A stretch of DNA of 64,000 nt from Cognaticolwellia aestuarii (GTDB lineage: Bacteria > Pseudomonadota > Gammaproteobacteria > Enterobacterales > Alteromonadaceae): assembly GCF_002000025.1 (NCBI RefSeq), contig NZ_MUZV01000014.1, positions 1 to 64,000 of the forward strand. The letters run 5' to 3'. The position numbers were made by a program, and so were the translations under genes. How positions within the stretch are numbered: the stretch's first letter is position 1; every line of letters starts with the position of its first letter. The notes below the pieces were generated by a model that was not told the origin of the DNA, did not search any database, and saw nothing but the letters and a program-made list of their open reading frames with translations. Positions 36,962 through 45,744 of the stretch are shown one piece after another.

Positions 36962-38569
36962 TTACTCGTGGCTTGAATGATCAACAGCACTGGCTTCATC
37001 ATGAGAAGTGGCTGCTGATGTTTCTTCATCAGTTAGTGGAGATATTTCAACAATAACAAAGTTACCATCGCGAATTTCAAAACTGAACTTAACCGACATG
37101 CCTTGGCTCAACCCAGTCAAACTAACGTTATCATCAGTAATAAAATCTACCGTTGCTGCCGGTCGCCGCCACTTTTCGATAGCTGAACGACTGATGTTAA
37201 TCATGCCATGATCAGGCATTAATGAATTAATCGTGCCGGTAGCGCTTGCCCAAGATACGTCAGCGCTTGAGCCAGCAACTTCTTGAGCCTGAGACATCGC
37301 CATGCCAGCCATGGAATTCGACATATCATCATGATTCATTCGTTTAAAGTCAGATGATTTACTTGACTCAGAATCCAGTAAGAACTGCGCCGAACTGACG
37401 ACTTTTTCACCTTCATTTAGCCCAGCAAGTATCTCAACGCTATCACGATCGAACCGACCAACATCAACCGCAACAGATTTAAAGCTGCCTTGTCCTAATG
37501 CCAAAACAACTCGGTCTTGATGACCCGTTCTGATCAAGGCTTCTTTAGGTATTACTAAAGCGCTAGCACTATCACGACTTTGAATAGTTATTTGTGCAAA
37601 CATATTCGGCTTTAGCTCGCCTGTCGTGTTATCAAATCGTAAGCGTACAATGGCCGTTCTGGTGTTGGCATTTAGCATCGGGTGTATATGTTCAATACTG
37701 CCAATAAACTCTTTGTTGGGTAAGTAATCTAAACGCATCACCACTCTGTCTCCCATCGATAACTGCGCAGTTTGTCGCTCAAATACTTCAGCTTTTAACC
37801 AAACTTCACTTAAATCAACAATCGACAGCATCATAGTTTCGGGCTGAACATAAGCACCTTCACGTATTGCTAATGTTTCTACCACGCCATCTTGCGGTGC
37901 ATAAAAAGTAATTTTTTGTTGGGGCTTTCGGCTTTGTTTAAGTTGTGCAATATCAGATTTCGGCAAATTCAGCGCACTTAACCTTTGCTCAGCAGCACGA
38001 ATTAATGACTTATTTTTTCGAGCTAATGCTAGTAATAACTCTTCTTGAGCATTAACTAATTCTGGTGAGTAAATGTCGTATAACGCTTGGCCTTTTTTTA
38101 TTGGGTCACCAACAGCTTTAACATGTAATTTTTCAATCCAACCTGCTACTCTCGGGTGAATATAAGTAAACTTATCTTCGTTATAAGTCACATAACCAAC
38201 GGTATTAATTTCTGTCGTTAAGCGCTGATAACTCACCTCAGCCGTACGCACGCCTAAGTTATTAATGACATTGGAAGAAATTCGAATAGTACCCACGCCT
38301 TCATCAGGTCCGCTACCATCGTCAGCGTAAACCGGTACTAAATCCATGCCCATAGGTGATTTACCAGGCTTATCACGACGATAATTAGCATCCATAGGTG
38401 CAACCCAATAGAGTGGATTTTGCTCTGCGGGTGCCATACTGACGTCTTGCCCATCGGTAATAGGAGCAAATTGGCTGTATGCAAAAAATGTTAATATAAC
38501 CCCAATCACCATGCCGCTGACCACCGCAATTGTTATCGGCTTATTATTTTGTTCTGTGTTACTGCTCAT
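36962..38569 (-). CDS. cusB: RND periplasmic adaptor CusB with degenerate CusF-like domain
   Basis: 535 residues. An N-terminal anchor helix is followed by a heavy-metal-binding motif (PMDANYRRDKPGKSPMGMDL), a coiled-coil hairpin and lipoyl/beta-barrel adaptor parts (residues about 90-400). Residues about 440-510 form a CusF-like beta-barrel (GTINSLMPDHGMINISRSA, KWRRPAATVDF). In CusF the copper is held by one His, one Trp and two Met; by manual alignment all four are replaced (Arg, Ala, Val and a non-His). The C-terminal tail is His-rich (SHDEASAVDHSSHE). It overlaps cusC by 4 bp. Confidence 0.9.
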   Translation of the reverse strand: MSSNTEQNNKPITIAVVSGMVIGVILTFFAYSQFAPITDGQDVSMAPAEQNPLYWVAPMDANYRRDKPGKSPMGMDLVPVYADDGSGPDEGVGTIRISSNVINNLGVRTAEVSYQRLTTEINTVGYVTYNEDKFTYIHPRVAGWIEKLHVKAVGDPIKKGQALYDIYSPELVNAQEELLLALARKNKSLIRAAEQRLSALNLPKSDIAQLKQSRKPQQKITFYAPQDGVVETLAIREGAYVQPETMMLSIVDLSEVWLKAEVFERQTAQLSMGDRVVMRLDYLPNKEFIGSIEHIHPMLNANTRTAIVRLRFDNTTGELKPNMFAQITIQSRDSASALVIPKEALIRTGHQDRVVLALGQGSFKSVAVDVGRFDRDSVEILAGLNEGEKVVSSAQFLLDSESSKSSDFKRMNHDDMSNSMAGMAMSQAQEVAGSSADVSWASATGTINSLMPDHGMINISRSAIEKWRRPAATVDFITDDNVSLTGLSQGMSVKFSFEIRDGNFVIVEISPLTDEETSAATSHDEASAVDHSSHE

Positions 38570-40020
38570 TTGCTCTCTCCAGACATCATTGCATATTGGC
38601 GACTGTTATCAGCATGCGGGCCATTGTTAGTCATCGTTGAATTAATACCGCCGATAAAAAGGTAATTTAATTCCAGGTGTATTTTTTGTTCTTCAACATT
38701 GAGCGTTAAGTGGTCTATTTCGGCATTTAACAGCGCAATACGTGCACGTACCACTTCAGAAAAATCGCCGTCATCATTGGTATAAGCCGTCAATGCAGCT
38801 TCCGCTTGCTCATGCGTTTGTGGCAGTAGCTTTGTTTGGTATAAATGTTGTCTGTTTTTTAAACGTAAAAGTCGACCTTTAGCGCTAGAATAAGCGCCGA
38901 GTAACTGTCTCAGTAATAATAACTTTTCTGTTTTTATCGCTTCAGTTTTAGAGACAGCCGAGCGTACTTCGTTGTCTTGACGATCTTCTGTAAAAATAGG
39001 TAAATCGAAAGTAACACCAACCGAAAATAAATCGGCTCGGCTTGCCCCCATAGGATCATCCCCACGATAGCCATAGCTAGCGTTAACGCCCCACTCAGGC
39101 TTGTACTTTTGTTTAGCGAGTTTAATACCTGTTTTTGTCGCATTAACTTTTTTATTAACCGCTACTACAGCAGGATGCGAAAAAAAGTAAGCCACTAACG
39201 CTTGTGGCTTAAGCCAGGTCTCGGCATAAATTAACTGACGATTTAGCAAATCAATGGTCGGTAACTGCTGGCTAAGTGTAAAGTTATGCCATGACAAACC
39301 GGTGAATAAATCAGTCTCTTCAGTGGTATTTTTTTCTGTGGTTAATTCTGTTACCCACTGTGAGAGCACGCCATCATAGTTACTTTTCTGTTGTGCAAGT
39401 TGATCTAACCGCTCTTCCAATCGAGTTAATTCAAGCTGTACTCTAACCAAATCTTGCTGACGAGTTTTCCCTAGCGCTGATGAGTAACTGGCCGTAGCAA
39501 CCTCGGTTAATTGTTCAAACAAAGCTCTGTTTTTTTCAATTAACACCATACTCTGCTGTACTCTAAAAGCATCCAACCACGCACCACCTACCGTGACCGC
39601 TACTTTTGCTTCTCGGTCTAAACGCTGATAAGGATAAACTTCACTTTCAAGCTTAAGTTGTTGGCTTGTAAACTTTAATGTTTCGCCACGAGGGAACATT
39701 TGGGCAACGGATACTTTAATTTGCGTCATCCCCTCTTGATTGATATCGAAACCATTGATGGGTAAATTCGCCACCCCCAACGACACTTTGGGAGCTGGCA
39801 AGGTATCAACGGCAATACTGGCAGACTCAACAGCGTCTTGTTGATAACGATTACCTTGTAACCAAGGGTCGTGTTTTTGTGCTGCTTTAATCGCTTGCGT
39901 AAAGGTCAAAACCTTTGTGGTTGCTACTGAAGGCTGTGCAAAAACAGTCAAGCTCGCCATCATTAACCAGCCAAGACTTAACTTTATCGTTACTAAGCTA
40001 TTGTTACGATTTCTGAGCAT
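38566..40020 (-). CDS. cusC: RND outer membrane factor CusC (TolC-like)
   Basis: 484 residues. The signal peptide ends near FAQPSVA. The OEP-family repeats are long helices rich in Gln/Ala, including QLKLESEVYPYQRLDREAKV and ARIALLNAEIDHLTLNVEEQ. It forms the outer membrane channel of the CusCBA complex. The ATG overlaps the stop of the DUF411 gene by one base, and its stop overlaps cusB by 4 bp, which shows tight coupling. CusC is the inferred name from operon context; the sequence alone indicates only a metal-RND TolC homologue. Confidence 0.88.
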   Translation of the reverse strand: MLRNRNNSLVTIKLSLGWLMMASLTVFAQPSVATTKVLTFTQAIKAAQKHDPWLQGNRYQQDAVESASIAVDTLPAPKVSLGVANLPINGFDINQEGMTQIKVSVAQMFPRGETLKFTSQQLKLESEVYPYQRLDREAKVAVTVGGAWLDAFRVQQSMVLIEKNRALFEQLTEVATASYSSALGKTRQQDLVRVQLELTRLEERLDQLAQQKSNYDGVLSQWVTELTTEKNTTEETDLFTGLSWHNFTLSQQLPTIDLLNRQLIYAETWLKPQALVAYFFSHPAVVAVNKKVNATKTGIKLAKQKYKPEWGVNASYGYRGDDPMGASRADLFSVGVTFDLPIFTEDRQDNEVRSAVSKTEAIKTEKLLLLRQLLGAYSSAKGRLLRLKNRQHLYQTKLLPQTHEQAEAALTAYTNDDGDFSEVVRARIALLNAEIDHLTLNVEEQKIHLELNYLFIGGINSTMTNNGPHADNSRQYAMMSGESK

Positions 40021-40544
40021 TAGAATTGTTCCTCATACGACTGAATACTGGCATATACCTGATAGCTACCGTCAGACTTCAGTAACAAAATTCGGTAAGG
40101 TTGAAACTTCTCGTCAACTTCCATTCCAGGGCTACCAACAGGCATAGCGGGAACGGATAAACCGATAATATCGTTCGGGTGTTTTTCTTGCAGAAACTGT
40201 TCAATAAACTTGGCTGGCACGTGCCCTTCAAAAACATAGCCTTGTTGCGAAATAGCGGTGTGGCAAGAGCGATATCTAGGCGCAATGCCTTTTTCGGTTT
40301 TGATCAACGATAAGTTATCTTGGTTATATACCGTTGAGGTTAAGCCGTGCCCATTAATATGATTGAGCCATTTTTCACAGCATCCACAGCTTGGACTTTT
40401 ATAAACCTCTAAATGAACCGCTGTAGCATTAACGCTAGCAGTCGCTAATTTATCAGCTACGGGCTCGTTATCTGAGCAGCTAGCAACAAGCCATGCCAAG
40501 ACCAAAATTGCCGTGAATTTTAAGATAATTTTATTTGAAGACAT
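40020..40544 (-). CDS. DUF411 metal-binding lipoprotein
   Basis: 174 residues. The lipobox-like VASC gives an acylated Cys23. The DUF411 domain shows YKSPSCGCCEKWLNHINGHG near the start, RSCHTAISQQGYVFEGHVP and GMEVDEKFQPYRILLL. Family members bind copper or silver and usually sit in copper-resistance operons; the exact job (metal chaperone or sensor) is not settled. It is the second gene of this operon, with 1-bp overlap to cusC. Confidence 0.88.
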   Translation of the reverse strand: MSSNKIILKFTAILVLAWLVASCSDNEPVADKLATASVNATAVHLEVYKSPSCGCCEKWLNHINGHGLTSTVYNQDNLSLIKTEKGIAPRYRSCHTAISQQGYVFEGHVPAKFIEQFLQEKHPNDIIGLSVPAMPVGSPGMEVDEKFQPYRILLLKSDGSYQVYASIQSYEEQF

Positions 40545-40694
40545 AATTTCCCCAATAGAGATAATAATTAATAATTTACGATTAATTAGGGTAATTTGAT
40601 GTGTGTAATACGAGTTTAAAGCACAAAATCAAAAAGCCTAATACAGAAAAGATGAAAATAAATGTGCCAAATTTTGGACACAATTATGCTGTAT

Positions 40695-41072
40695 TTAGCT
40701 TAATATCGGTGGACGATAAAGAGAGGTTGGCTGTTGACTAGTTATCGAGTCAGCATATGAAGGAATTCTAGGCGAGGAAAAAAAAGCGTAATGCCCTGTG
40801 TACTTAATTAATGCTATAACGGTTGCACAACCGCCGGTAAAGCAATTACAGCTTTTAACACAGCAATTTTCTGAACTAGCTTCTGCTTCAACGCTTGAGT
40901 CCATCGCCATACTTTGGTTGCAATGTTCCATCATCTCTTGACTTTGTGTGTGCTCGCCCTTCCCCGACATGCTCATCATATGATAAGACATAGCTGTCGT
41001 TGCCATTGACTGACCGATGAAAGTCAAACATAGCAGCAATATCATTAATGATTTAGAAAGGTTAAAAATCAC
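40695..41072 (-). CDS. Met/His/Cys-rich secreted small protein of the cus locus
   Basis: 125 residues. The signal peptide is followed by a Met/His-rich stretch (MSYHMMSMSGKGEH, MMEHCNQSMAMDSS) and a Cys cluster (ENCCVKSCNCFTGGC). Both are typical soft-metal ligands, so periplasmic copper binding is likely, though no family is assigned. A GTG at 41072 gives the full signal peptide; ATG 41045 is an alternative start. It is the first gene of the cus transcript or separately transcribed, 150 bp before the DUF411 gene. Confidence 0.65.
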   Translation of the reverse strand: MIFNLSKSLMILLLCLTFIGQSMATTAMSYHMMSMSGKGEHTQSQEMMEHCNQSMAMDSSVEAEASSENCCVKSCNCFTGGCATVIALIKYTGHYAFFSSPRIPSYADSITSQQPTSLYRPPILS

Positions 41073-41457
41073 GAGTAGCCAAAGTAAGATTAATTACCGT
41101 TAATGATACAAGAGTTATTGAATTATTCAATCACTATTCTCACAACTACACACTATAAAATAATAACTTGCCACTATCCCTAGCCTCTAATCACATGCCA
41201 GCTATGGCTGAGTTTTAGAGATTATACGCCATGTAACAAATGCCATTACCTAGCCCATGTAATGTCGTGTAATGGTTATCTTGAGTGCTCAACTACTATG
41301 ATATCAAACTTGAAGTGAATGTTTTTAGTTAGCCTGTAGGCACACAAAACAAGTTGCTCAATAAAGTACGAATAGATCGTAAAAATTCAACTGTTATCAA
41401 CCATAAAATATAAGTAGAGCCAAAATAACCATGAATAGTTATCGATTGGAGAGAGAC
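41073..41457. other. Intergenic region between divergent genes
   Basis: About 385 bp, AT-rich. It must hold the promoters for the cus-side minus-strand gene and the plus-strand gene at 41458. No clear operator dyad or RNA structure was found. Confidence 0.4.
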
Positions 41458-41901
41458 ATGAGCGTACCAAGGTCATTTATCAATTATATGAAAATTATGC
41501 GTGAATATTATAAGTCTGGCGCAACTCGCCAAGACCCTGTGCCTCAAGACTTTAACTTTGATGATATCGAAGTTGATGCCAGCTCGTATGGCTTCATTGG
41601 TAACGATAATTTTGATCGCAACATAAATGATATCGGTAACAACAAGATAAAAAAAAATCAACAGCCGATACCAAGCAGTGTTAAACCAAGCATTGTTAAA
41701 CCAAGCAATGTTAAATTATTATCAAAAAATACTATTGCAAAAACAGAAATTACCACTATTGATTTATTTGGGCAAAATGACAGGCTAAACAAGCTTAGTC
41801 AACAGCCACTAACACCAAGCAAAACAACTTCAGTTTTGGCGAAAAAATTTAAAACTGCTTTTTCTACTATGGTGACTAACTTCAGTCAAAAGTCCAAATA
41901 A
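41458..41901 (+). CDS. Hypothetical protein with low-complexity middle part
   Basis: 147 residues. The N-terminal part (FINYMKIMREYYKSG, then acidic DFNFDDIEVDASSYGF) may be folded; the centre is Asn/Lys/Pro-rich with three tandem 15-bp repeats encoding KPSxVKPSxVK (41670-41714). The C-terminal part is basic. ATG 41458 has GGAGAGAG just upstream; an in-frame ATG at 41431 lacks such a site. No domain recognised. It is the neighbour of the kinase/FHA genes on one side and the copper genes on the other. Confidence 0.5.
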   Translation: MSVPRSFINYMKIMREYYKSGATRQDPVPQDFNFDDIEVDASSYGFIGNDNFDRNINDIGNNKIKKNQQPIPSSVKPSIVKPSNVKLLSKNTIAKTEITTIDLFGQNDRLNKLSQQPLTPSKTTSVLAKKFKTAFSTMVTNFSQKSK

Positions 41902-42292
41902 TAGCAATAGCTTTATTGATAATATTAAGGCAAGACTTCGCACAGAATTAACACCGCATAAAAAACTAATATTCAATAGCTTAAGTTAAAACCCAACATT
42001 TAAGCTCAATAAAAATCAATAAAGAGTGTCTACTCACTATTGCTTTCATTAACCGGATTTTTTAAGTATTGATTTATTCATTCTCGGTTGCTAGTTTATT
42101 GTTCAGCCTTTTATTGAGAAGTAGTGTTAGCAAAACACAACTCATAAATATATCTGCATATTACTTCAGGCTAATTAACCATTTTCTCGTATCGATAATT
42201 TTTCTGACAAGCGTCACTAAACACTTATCTTAGATACTTAATAACTAATAACTAATAACTAATAACTAATAACAACTGAAGAGAACAAGATT
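41902..42292. repeat. Intergenic region with 7-bp tandem repeat
   Basis: About 390 bp, AT-rich, without a gene. Five direct copies of TAATAAC lie at 42239-42273, ending about 20 bp before the ATG of the next gene. Such repeats can change copy number and so alter promoter or leader spacing. Confidence 0.7.
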
Positions 42293-42793
42293 ATGACCAC
42301 TGAGCAGACCGCCAACGAAACAGCCGCTGAAGATATCACTTTTTATGTCAATATGGACTTTAGTAAACTTGCTAACGACATTAATAACGGTAATGTTGCG
42401 CACCAATTTAATGGCAAAGGCCGAAAAGTCACTTATCTAACTGCTGAGCAAGAGTCGACTTATTTTTACTACTCATCAGACAGCGCCGGTGAAGATAAAA
42501 TAACACCGCCGTTTGAAATGAGCGACGGCGATACTGTGACCTGTTGGCTACAAGCATGGAATAATGGCGACGGCAGCGATAGCAGCAAAGCGAAGTTTAA
42601 ATGGAAAAACATTCTGCAAAATCGTTTTGATTTACATCAGGTATCAACAGAAAGTAAAGCGCAAGTAACTTATAAAGCAGTAATCACCGAAGGGGCGACT
42701 GAAACTGATACGGTGATCATTAATATTCACTTTAAACTTAATGGTGATAAGTTTTCAATCGCTTGGGATCCTCAAGTTATTGTAAAGCGATAA
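42293..42793 (+). CDS. Hypothetical acidic protein
   Basis: 166 residues, acidic, probably beta-rich (ITFYVNMDFSKLAND, YFYYSSDSAGEDK, GDTVTCWLQAWNN, DTVIINIHFKLNGDKF). It ends in SIAWDPQVIVKR, a W-D-P ending that recalls the PixA/AidA inclusion-body family, but this is a weak resemblance only. No signal peptide. A leading GAAGAGAAC sits before ATG 42293, directly behind the 7-bp repeats. It converges with the kinase gene, 6 bp apart. Confidence 0.55.
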   Translation: MTTEQTANETAAEDITFYVNMDFSKLANDINNGNVAHQFNGKGRKVTYLTAEQESTYFYYSSDSAGEDKITPPFEMSDGDTVTCWLQAWNNGDGSDSSKAKFKWKNILQNRFDLHQVSTESKAQVTYKAVITEGATETDTVIINIHFKLNGDKFSIAWDPQVIVKR

Positions 42794-42799
42794 ATTAAA

Positions 42800-45598
42800 C
42801 TACTCTGATATTAATCGAAGATATTCCTCATCGCTTGCTAAGTGCTCCAATAGAGGTGATGAAGTAATTTCGGCAATGGAATAGTTATTAGCAATAGCAT
42901 ATTTTAGGTAATTCAGTGCCGCTAATTTTATTTTTAAACGTGCATAAGCTGCAGCAATGAGAAAATTATCAGCACCTGTATCTTTTTGATCGATCCTTTT
43001 AGCATAAAGATATGTTTTCTCAACATTACCTATATTGGCATAATAATAAGCTAACGAAGCAATAGCATTTTTATTATTAGAGTTTAACTCAAAAGCTTTT
43101 TCAGCAAGCTCAATTGCTTGCTGAAAGGTCTCCGTATATTTAGGATTATTAGCAAAACGATATGCATCGGCTAAATTTCCCCATTTAATATAATCACTAC
43201 CATTTAAGATGATCATCTGCTCATAGGCGTTTACCGCCTTATTAAAATCTTTTAAGATAAAATAGTAAGTACCAAGATTAGCAAAACCATCGGCATTCGG
43301 TTGAATTTCAAGTGATTTTTTTGCTGAAAAAATAGCCTGTTCAGTATCACCCAAAAGGTAGTGACAAGCACTAATATTGAGATGGGCAATATAGTTATTC
43401 GGTGCTTGTTGTGCCAGTACTTCAAAGTAACTAATCGCTTGCTGATAATCACCATTGCTATAATGAAAAAGCCCTAACTCTACTAATATCGCATTGTTGT
43501 TTGGCATTAAAGCATAGGCTTTCATCAATACTCGCTCTGCCTGAGTACCTTTGCCTAGCTGCATAAAAGCAAGCGAAAGACTGGTATAAGCCTTTAAAAA
43601 TCGTGGTTGTAAAGCAATACTCTGCTTAAATAATTCTACCGCTTGGGCATATTCGCCTTGATTAAGTTTCAGCTCAGCTTGCAAATAACTTAGCAAAAGG
43701 TGATTAGCATCTATTTGCTGCAATTGCTCTACCGAACTTTCCATTTGCTTAAGAAAATGAGTATCTTTAAACTCAATAAAACTGCGTAACTGGGCTTCTG
43801 CTAACCCGACATAAGCATCGCCATAGTTAGGGTCGAGACTGATCGCTGCATTAAAAGCCGCCAATGCCTTAGCTATATTGTCTTCATGATCAAAGCGGTA
43901 TAGGTAGCCTCGGCCAGCTAAGTAGTGTTTATAAGCACCGTCAAAGGCCGGTTTTTGCGCAGCAAATCGAGCGGTTAACTCCGCAGGTATTTGCCAACCG
44001 AGTAAGTTCATTACCTGTTGGCGTATTTCACTTTGCGCTGCGAATAAATTATTTGCATCTAAGGTCAGTTGAATAGACTTTAACTGCCGACCATCAGCGC
44101 CGTTCACTAAACTCAAATGCAAACTGCGGGTAGAGCCCATATGCTGAATGCTGCCAGTCACTATAGTATCAACACCATATTTATTATAAATTCCACTAAC
44201 GCTCGGGTCGTCAAGTTGTCTAATTTCACTTGTTGGTAGTACCCAAGTGCTACCATCACCTTGCTGATAACCGACTTCCGCTAAATCACTACTGAGCATA
44301 GTCGCGACACCATCACTAAAAATTTGTAACACCGGATCGCCGCTAATATTATCGAACGGTAAAAAAGCAATTTTTTTTGCTTCCACCAGTTGCCGAGCAA
44401 TCAACTCTTGCGTGCTGGGCGGGAATAAAACGCTGCGTACACTCCAACCTAAAACAGCGATTATCGGTAAAATAAATAAGCTTTGGGTCAGCCAATGTTG
44501 CTGCTGCCACCAATTTTTTTTCTCTCTCAGCTGCTGATCAATGCCGGCAAGATCTTGCGCTAACTCTTGCGCATTTTGATAACGTGCATCAGGCTTAGTT
44601 TGCAGTAACTTATCAACCACAGCGATGAGTTCGACTGGTACGCTAAGCTGGAGCGGTTTGCCGCCGGTTTCCGCAATATTTTTATCAACAAGTTTGCGCT
44701 CAACCTCACGTTCAGCGATAAGTTCGGCTAACGGGGTGTATTTTCCCTGCGTTATAGCGTCAGTAATTTGCGCCAAATTAAAACCTAAAAAAGGTTTAAC
44801 ACCGGCCAACATTTCATACAAAACAATGCCGAAAGAAAATAAGTCTGACCGCGCATCACCCATTTGCCCTTGAATTTGCTCCGGTGCCATATACTGTACA
44901 GAGCCTGTTATTGCTAATGATGACGATTTTTTATCGCTATTTTCATCGCCAACAATAGTGGCTACTAACGGTATTTTCGCTGGTGTTGACGCGGTTTTTA
45001 GTGCTGACTCTGGCGTTTGCTCTAGCTCGACACTTCTATTTGGCTCTAACAAGGCAGCAATGCCAAAATCGAGTATTTTAATCTGGCCATTTATATCGAC
45101 CATAATATTTTGCGGTTTAATATCGCGGTGAATAACCTGTTGCTGATGGGCACAAGCAAGTGCCGCCACCATCTGCTTGGCATAATCAATAACGATATTT
45201 AGCGCCAAACCTTGTGGCGGAATAACAGCATTTAATGGCCGACCATTTACCCATTCCATAACAATAAAATTGCTATCGCCGTCACGAGCAATATCATAAA
45301 TGGTCACTATATTAGGGTGATTTAGTTTAGAAATGGTTTTCGCTTCTGCCAGTATTAAAGCCTCTTGTGCATCACTAATACGCAGCATTTTAATCGCAAC
45401 AAAGCGCTCTAAAGCCAGATCTTTAGCTTTATAAACAGCGCCCATGCCGCCTTTACCGAGAATATCGATAATTTTAAAGTGCGTCATACTGTTATGATTA
45501 ACTTGCTGTGCTTGAGCCGCTTGTTCCTGCTCAGAAAGCAAGGTCACTTCGCTGCATTGAGTATCTGCAATGATGAGGGTGTCGTTATCTGGATTCAC
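42800..45598 (-). CDS. Ser/Thr protein kinase with transmembrane helix and TPR repeats
   Basis: 932 residues. A Hanks-type kinase domain at about 40-330 has GKGGMGAVYKAKD, VAIKML, VIHRDIKPQNIM and ILDFGIA, all catalytic residues present. The DFG-to-APE segment is about 60 residues, rich in Ser/Thr, roughly twice the usual length. A transmembrane helix near 370-390 (SLFILPIIAVLGWSVRS) leads to a periplasmic part with an FLPFDNISGDPVLQIFSDG block, as in CadC/adenylate-cyclase-linked TPR proteins. About nine TPRs follow, to the C-terminus. It lies 150 bp downstream of the FHA regulator gene on the same strand, so a kinase/substrate pair is likely. Confidence 0.9.
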   Translation of the reverse strand: MNPDNDTLIIADTQCSEVTLLSEQEQAAQAQQVNHNSMTHFKIIDILGKGGMGAVYKAKDLALERFVAIKMLRISDAQEALILAEAKTISKLNHPNIVTIYDIARDGDSNFIVMEWVNGRPLNAVIPPQGLALNIVIDYAKQMVAALACAHQQQVIHRDIKPQNIMVDINGQIKILDFGIAALLEPNRSVELEQTPESALKTASTPAKIPLVATIVGDENSDKKSSSLAITGSVQYMAPEQIQGQMGDARSDLFSFGIVLYEMLAGVKPFLGFNLAQITDAITQGKYTPLAELIAEREVERKLVDKNIAETGGKPLQLSVPVELIAVVDKLLQTKPDARYQNAQELAQDLAGIDQQLREKKNWWQQQHWLTQSLFILPIIAVLGWSVRSVLFPPSTQELIARQLVEAKKIAFLPFDNISGDPVLQIFSDGVATMLSSDLAEVGYQQGDGSTWVLPTSEIRQLDDPSVSGIYNKYGVDTIVTGSIQHMGSTRSLHLSLVNGADGRQLKSIQLTLDANNLFAAQSEIRQQVMNLLGWQIPAELTARFAAQKPAFDGAYKHYLAGRGYLYRFDHEDNIAKALAAFNAAISLDPNYGDAYVGLAEAQLRSFIEFKDTHFLKQMESSVEQLQQIDANHLLLSYLQAELKLNQGEYAQAVELFKQSIALQPRFLKAYTSLSLAFMQLGKGTQAERVLMKAYALMPNNNAILVELGLFHYSNGDYQQAISYFEVLAQQAPNNYIAHLNISACHYLLGDTEQAIFSAKKSLEIQPNADGFANLGTYYFILKDFNKAVNAYEQMIILNGSDYIKWGNLADAYRFANNPKYTETFQQAIELAEKAFELNSNNKNAIASLAYYYANIGNVEKTYLYAKRIDQKDTGADNFLIAAAYARLKIKLAALNYLKYAIANNYSIAEITSSPLLEHLASDEEYLRLISE

Positions 45599-45744
45599 TT
45601 GATATTTTATATTCAGTTGATTATGTATTAATTCATTTTCATACCAAGTGTTATTGATATGCCCGAATTGAAGTTATTTTTATTTTTATTTAACTCAATA
45701 TTATTGCATATCATTTCGCCAATACACGCATAATAATCAGTAAC

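Noticed and set aside
42239-42273. CRISPR-like direct repeats
   Set aside because: The unit is only 7 bp with no spacers; it is a simple tandem repeat.
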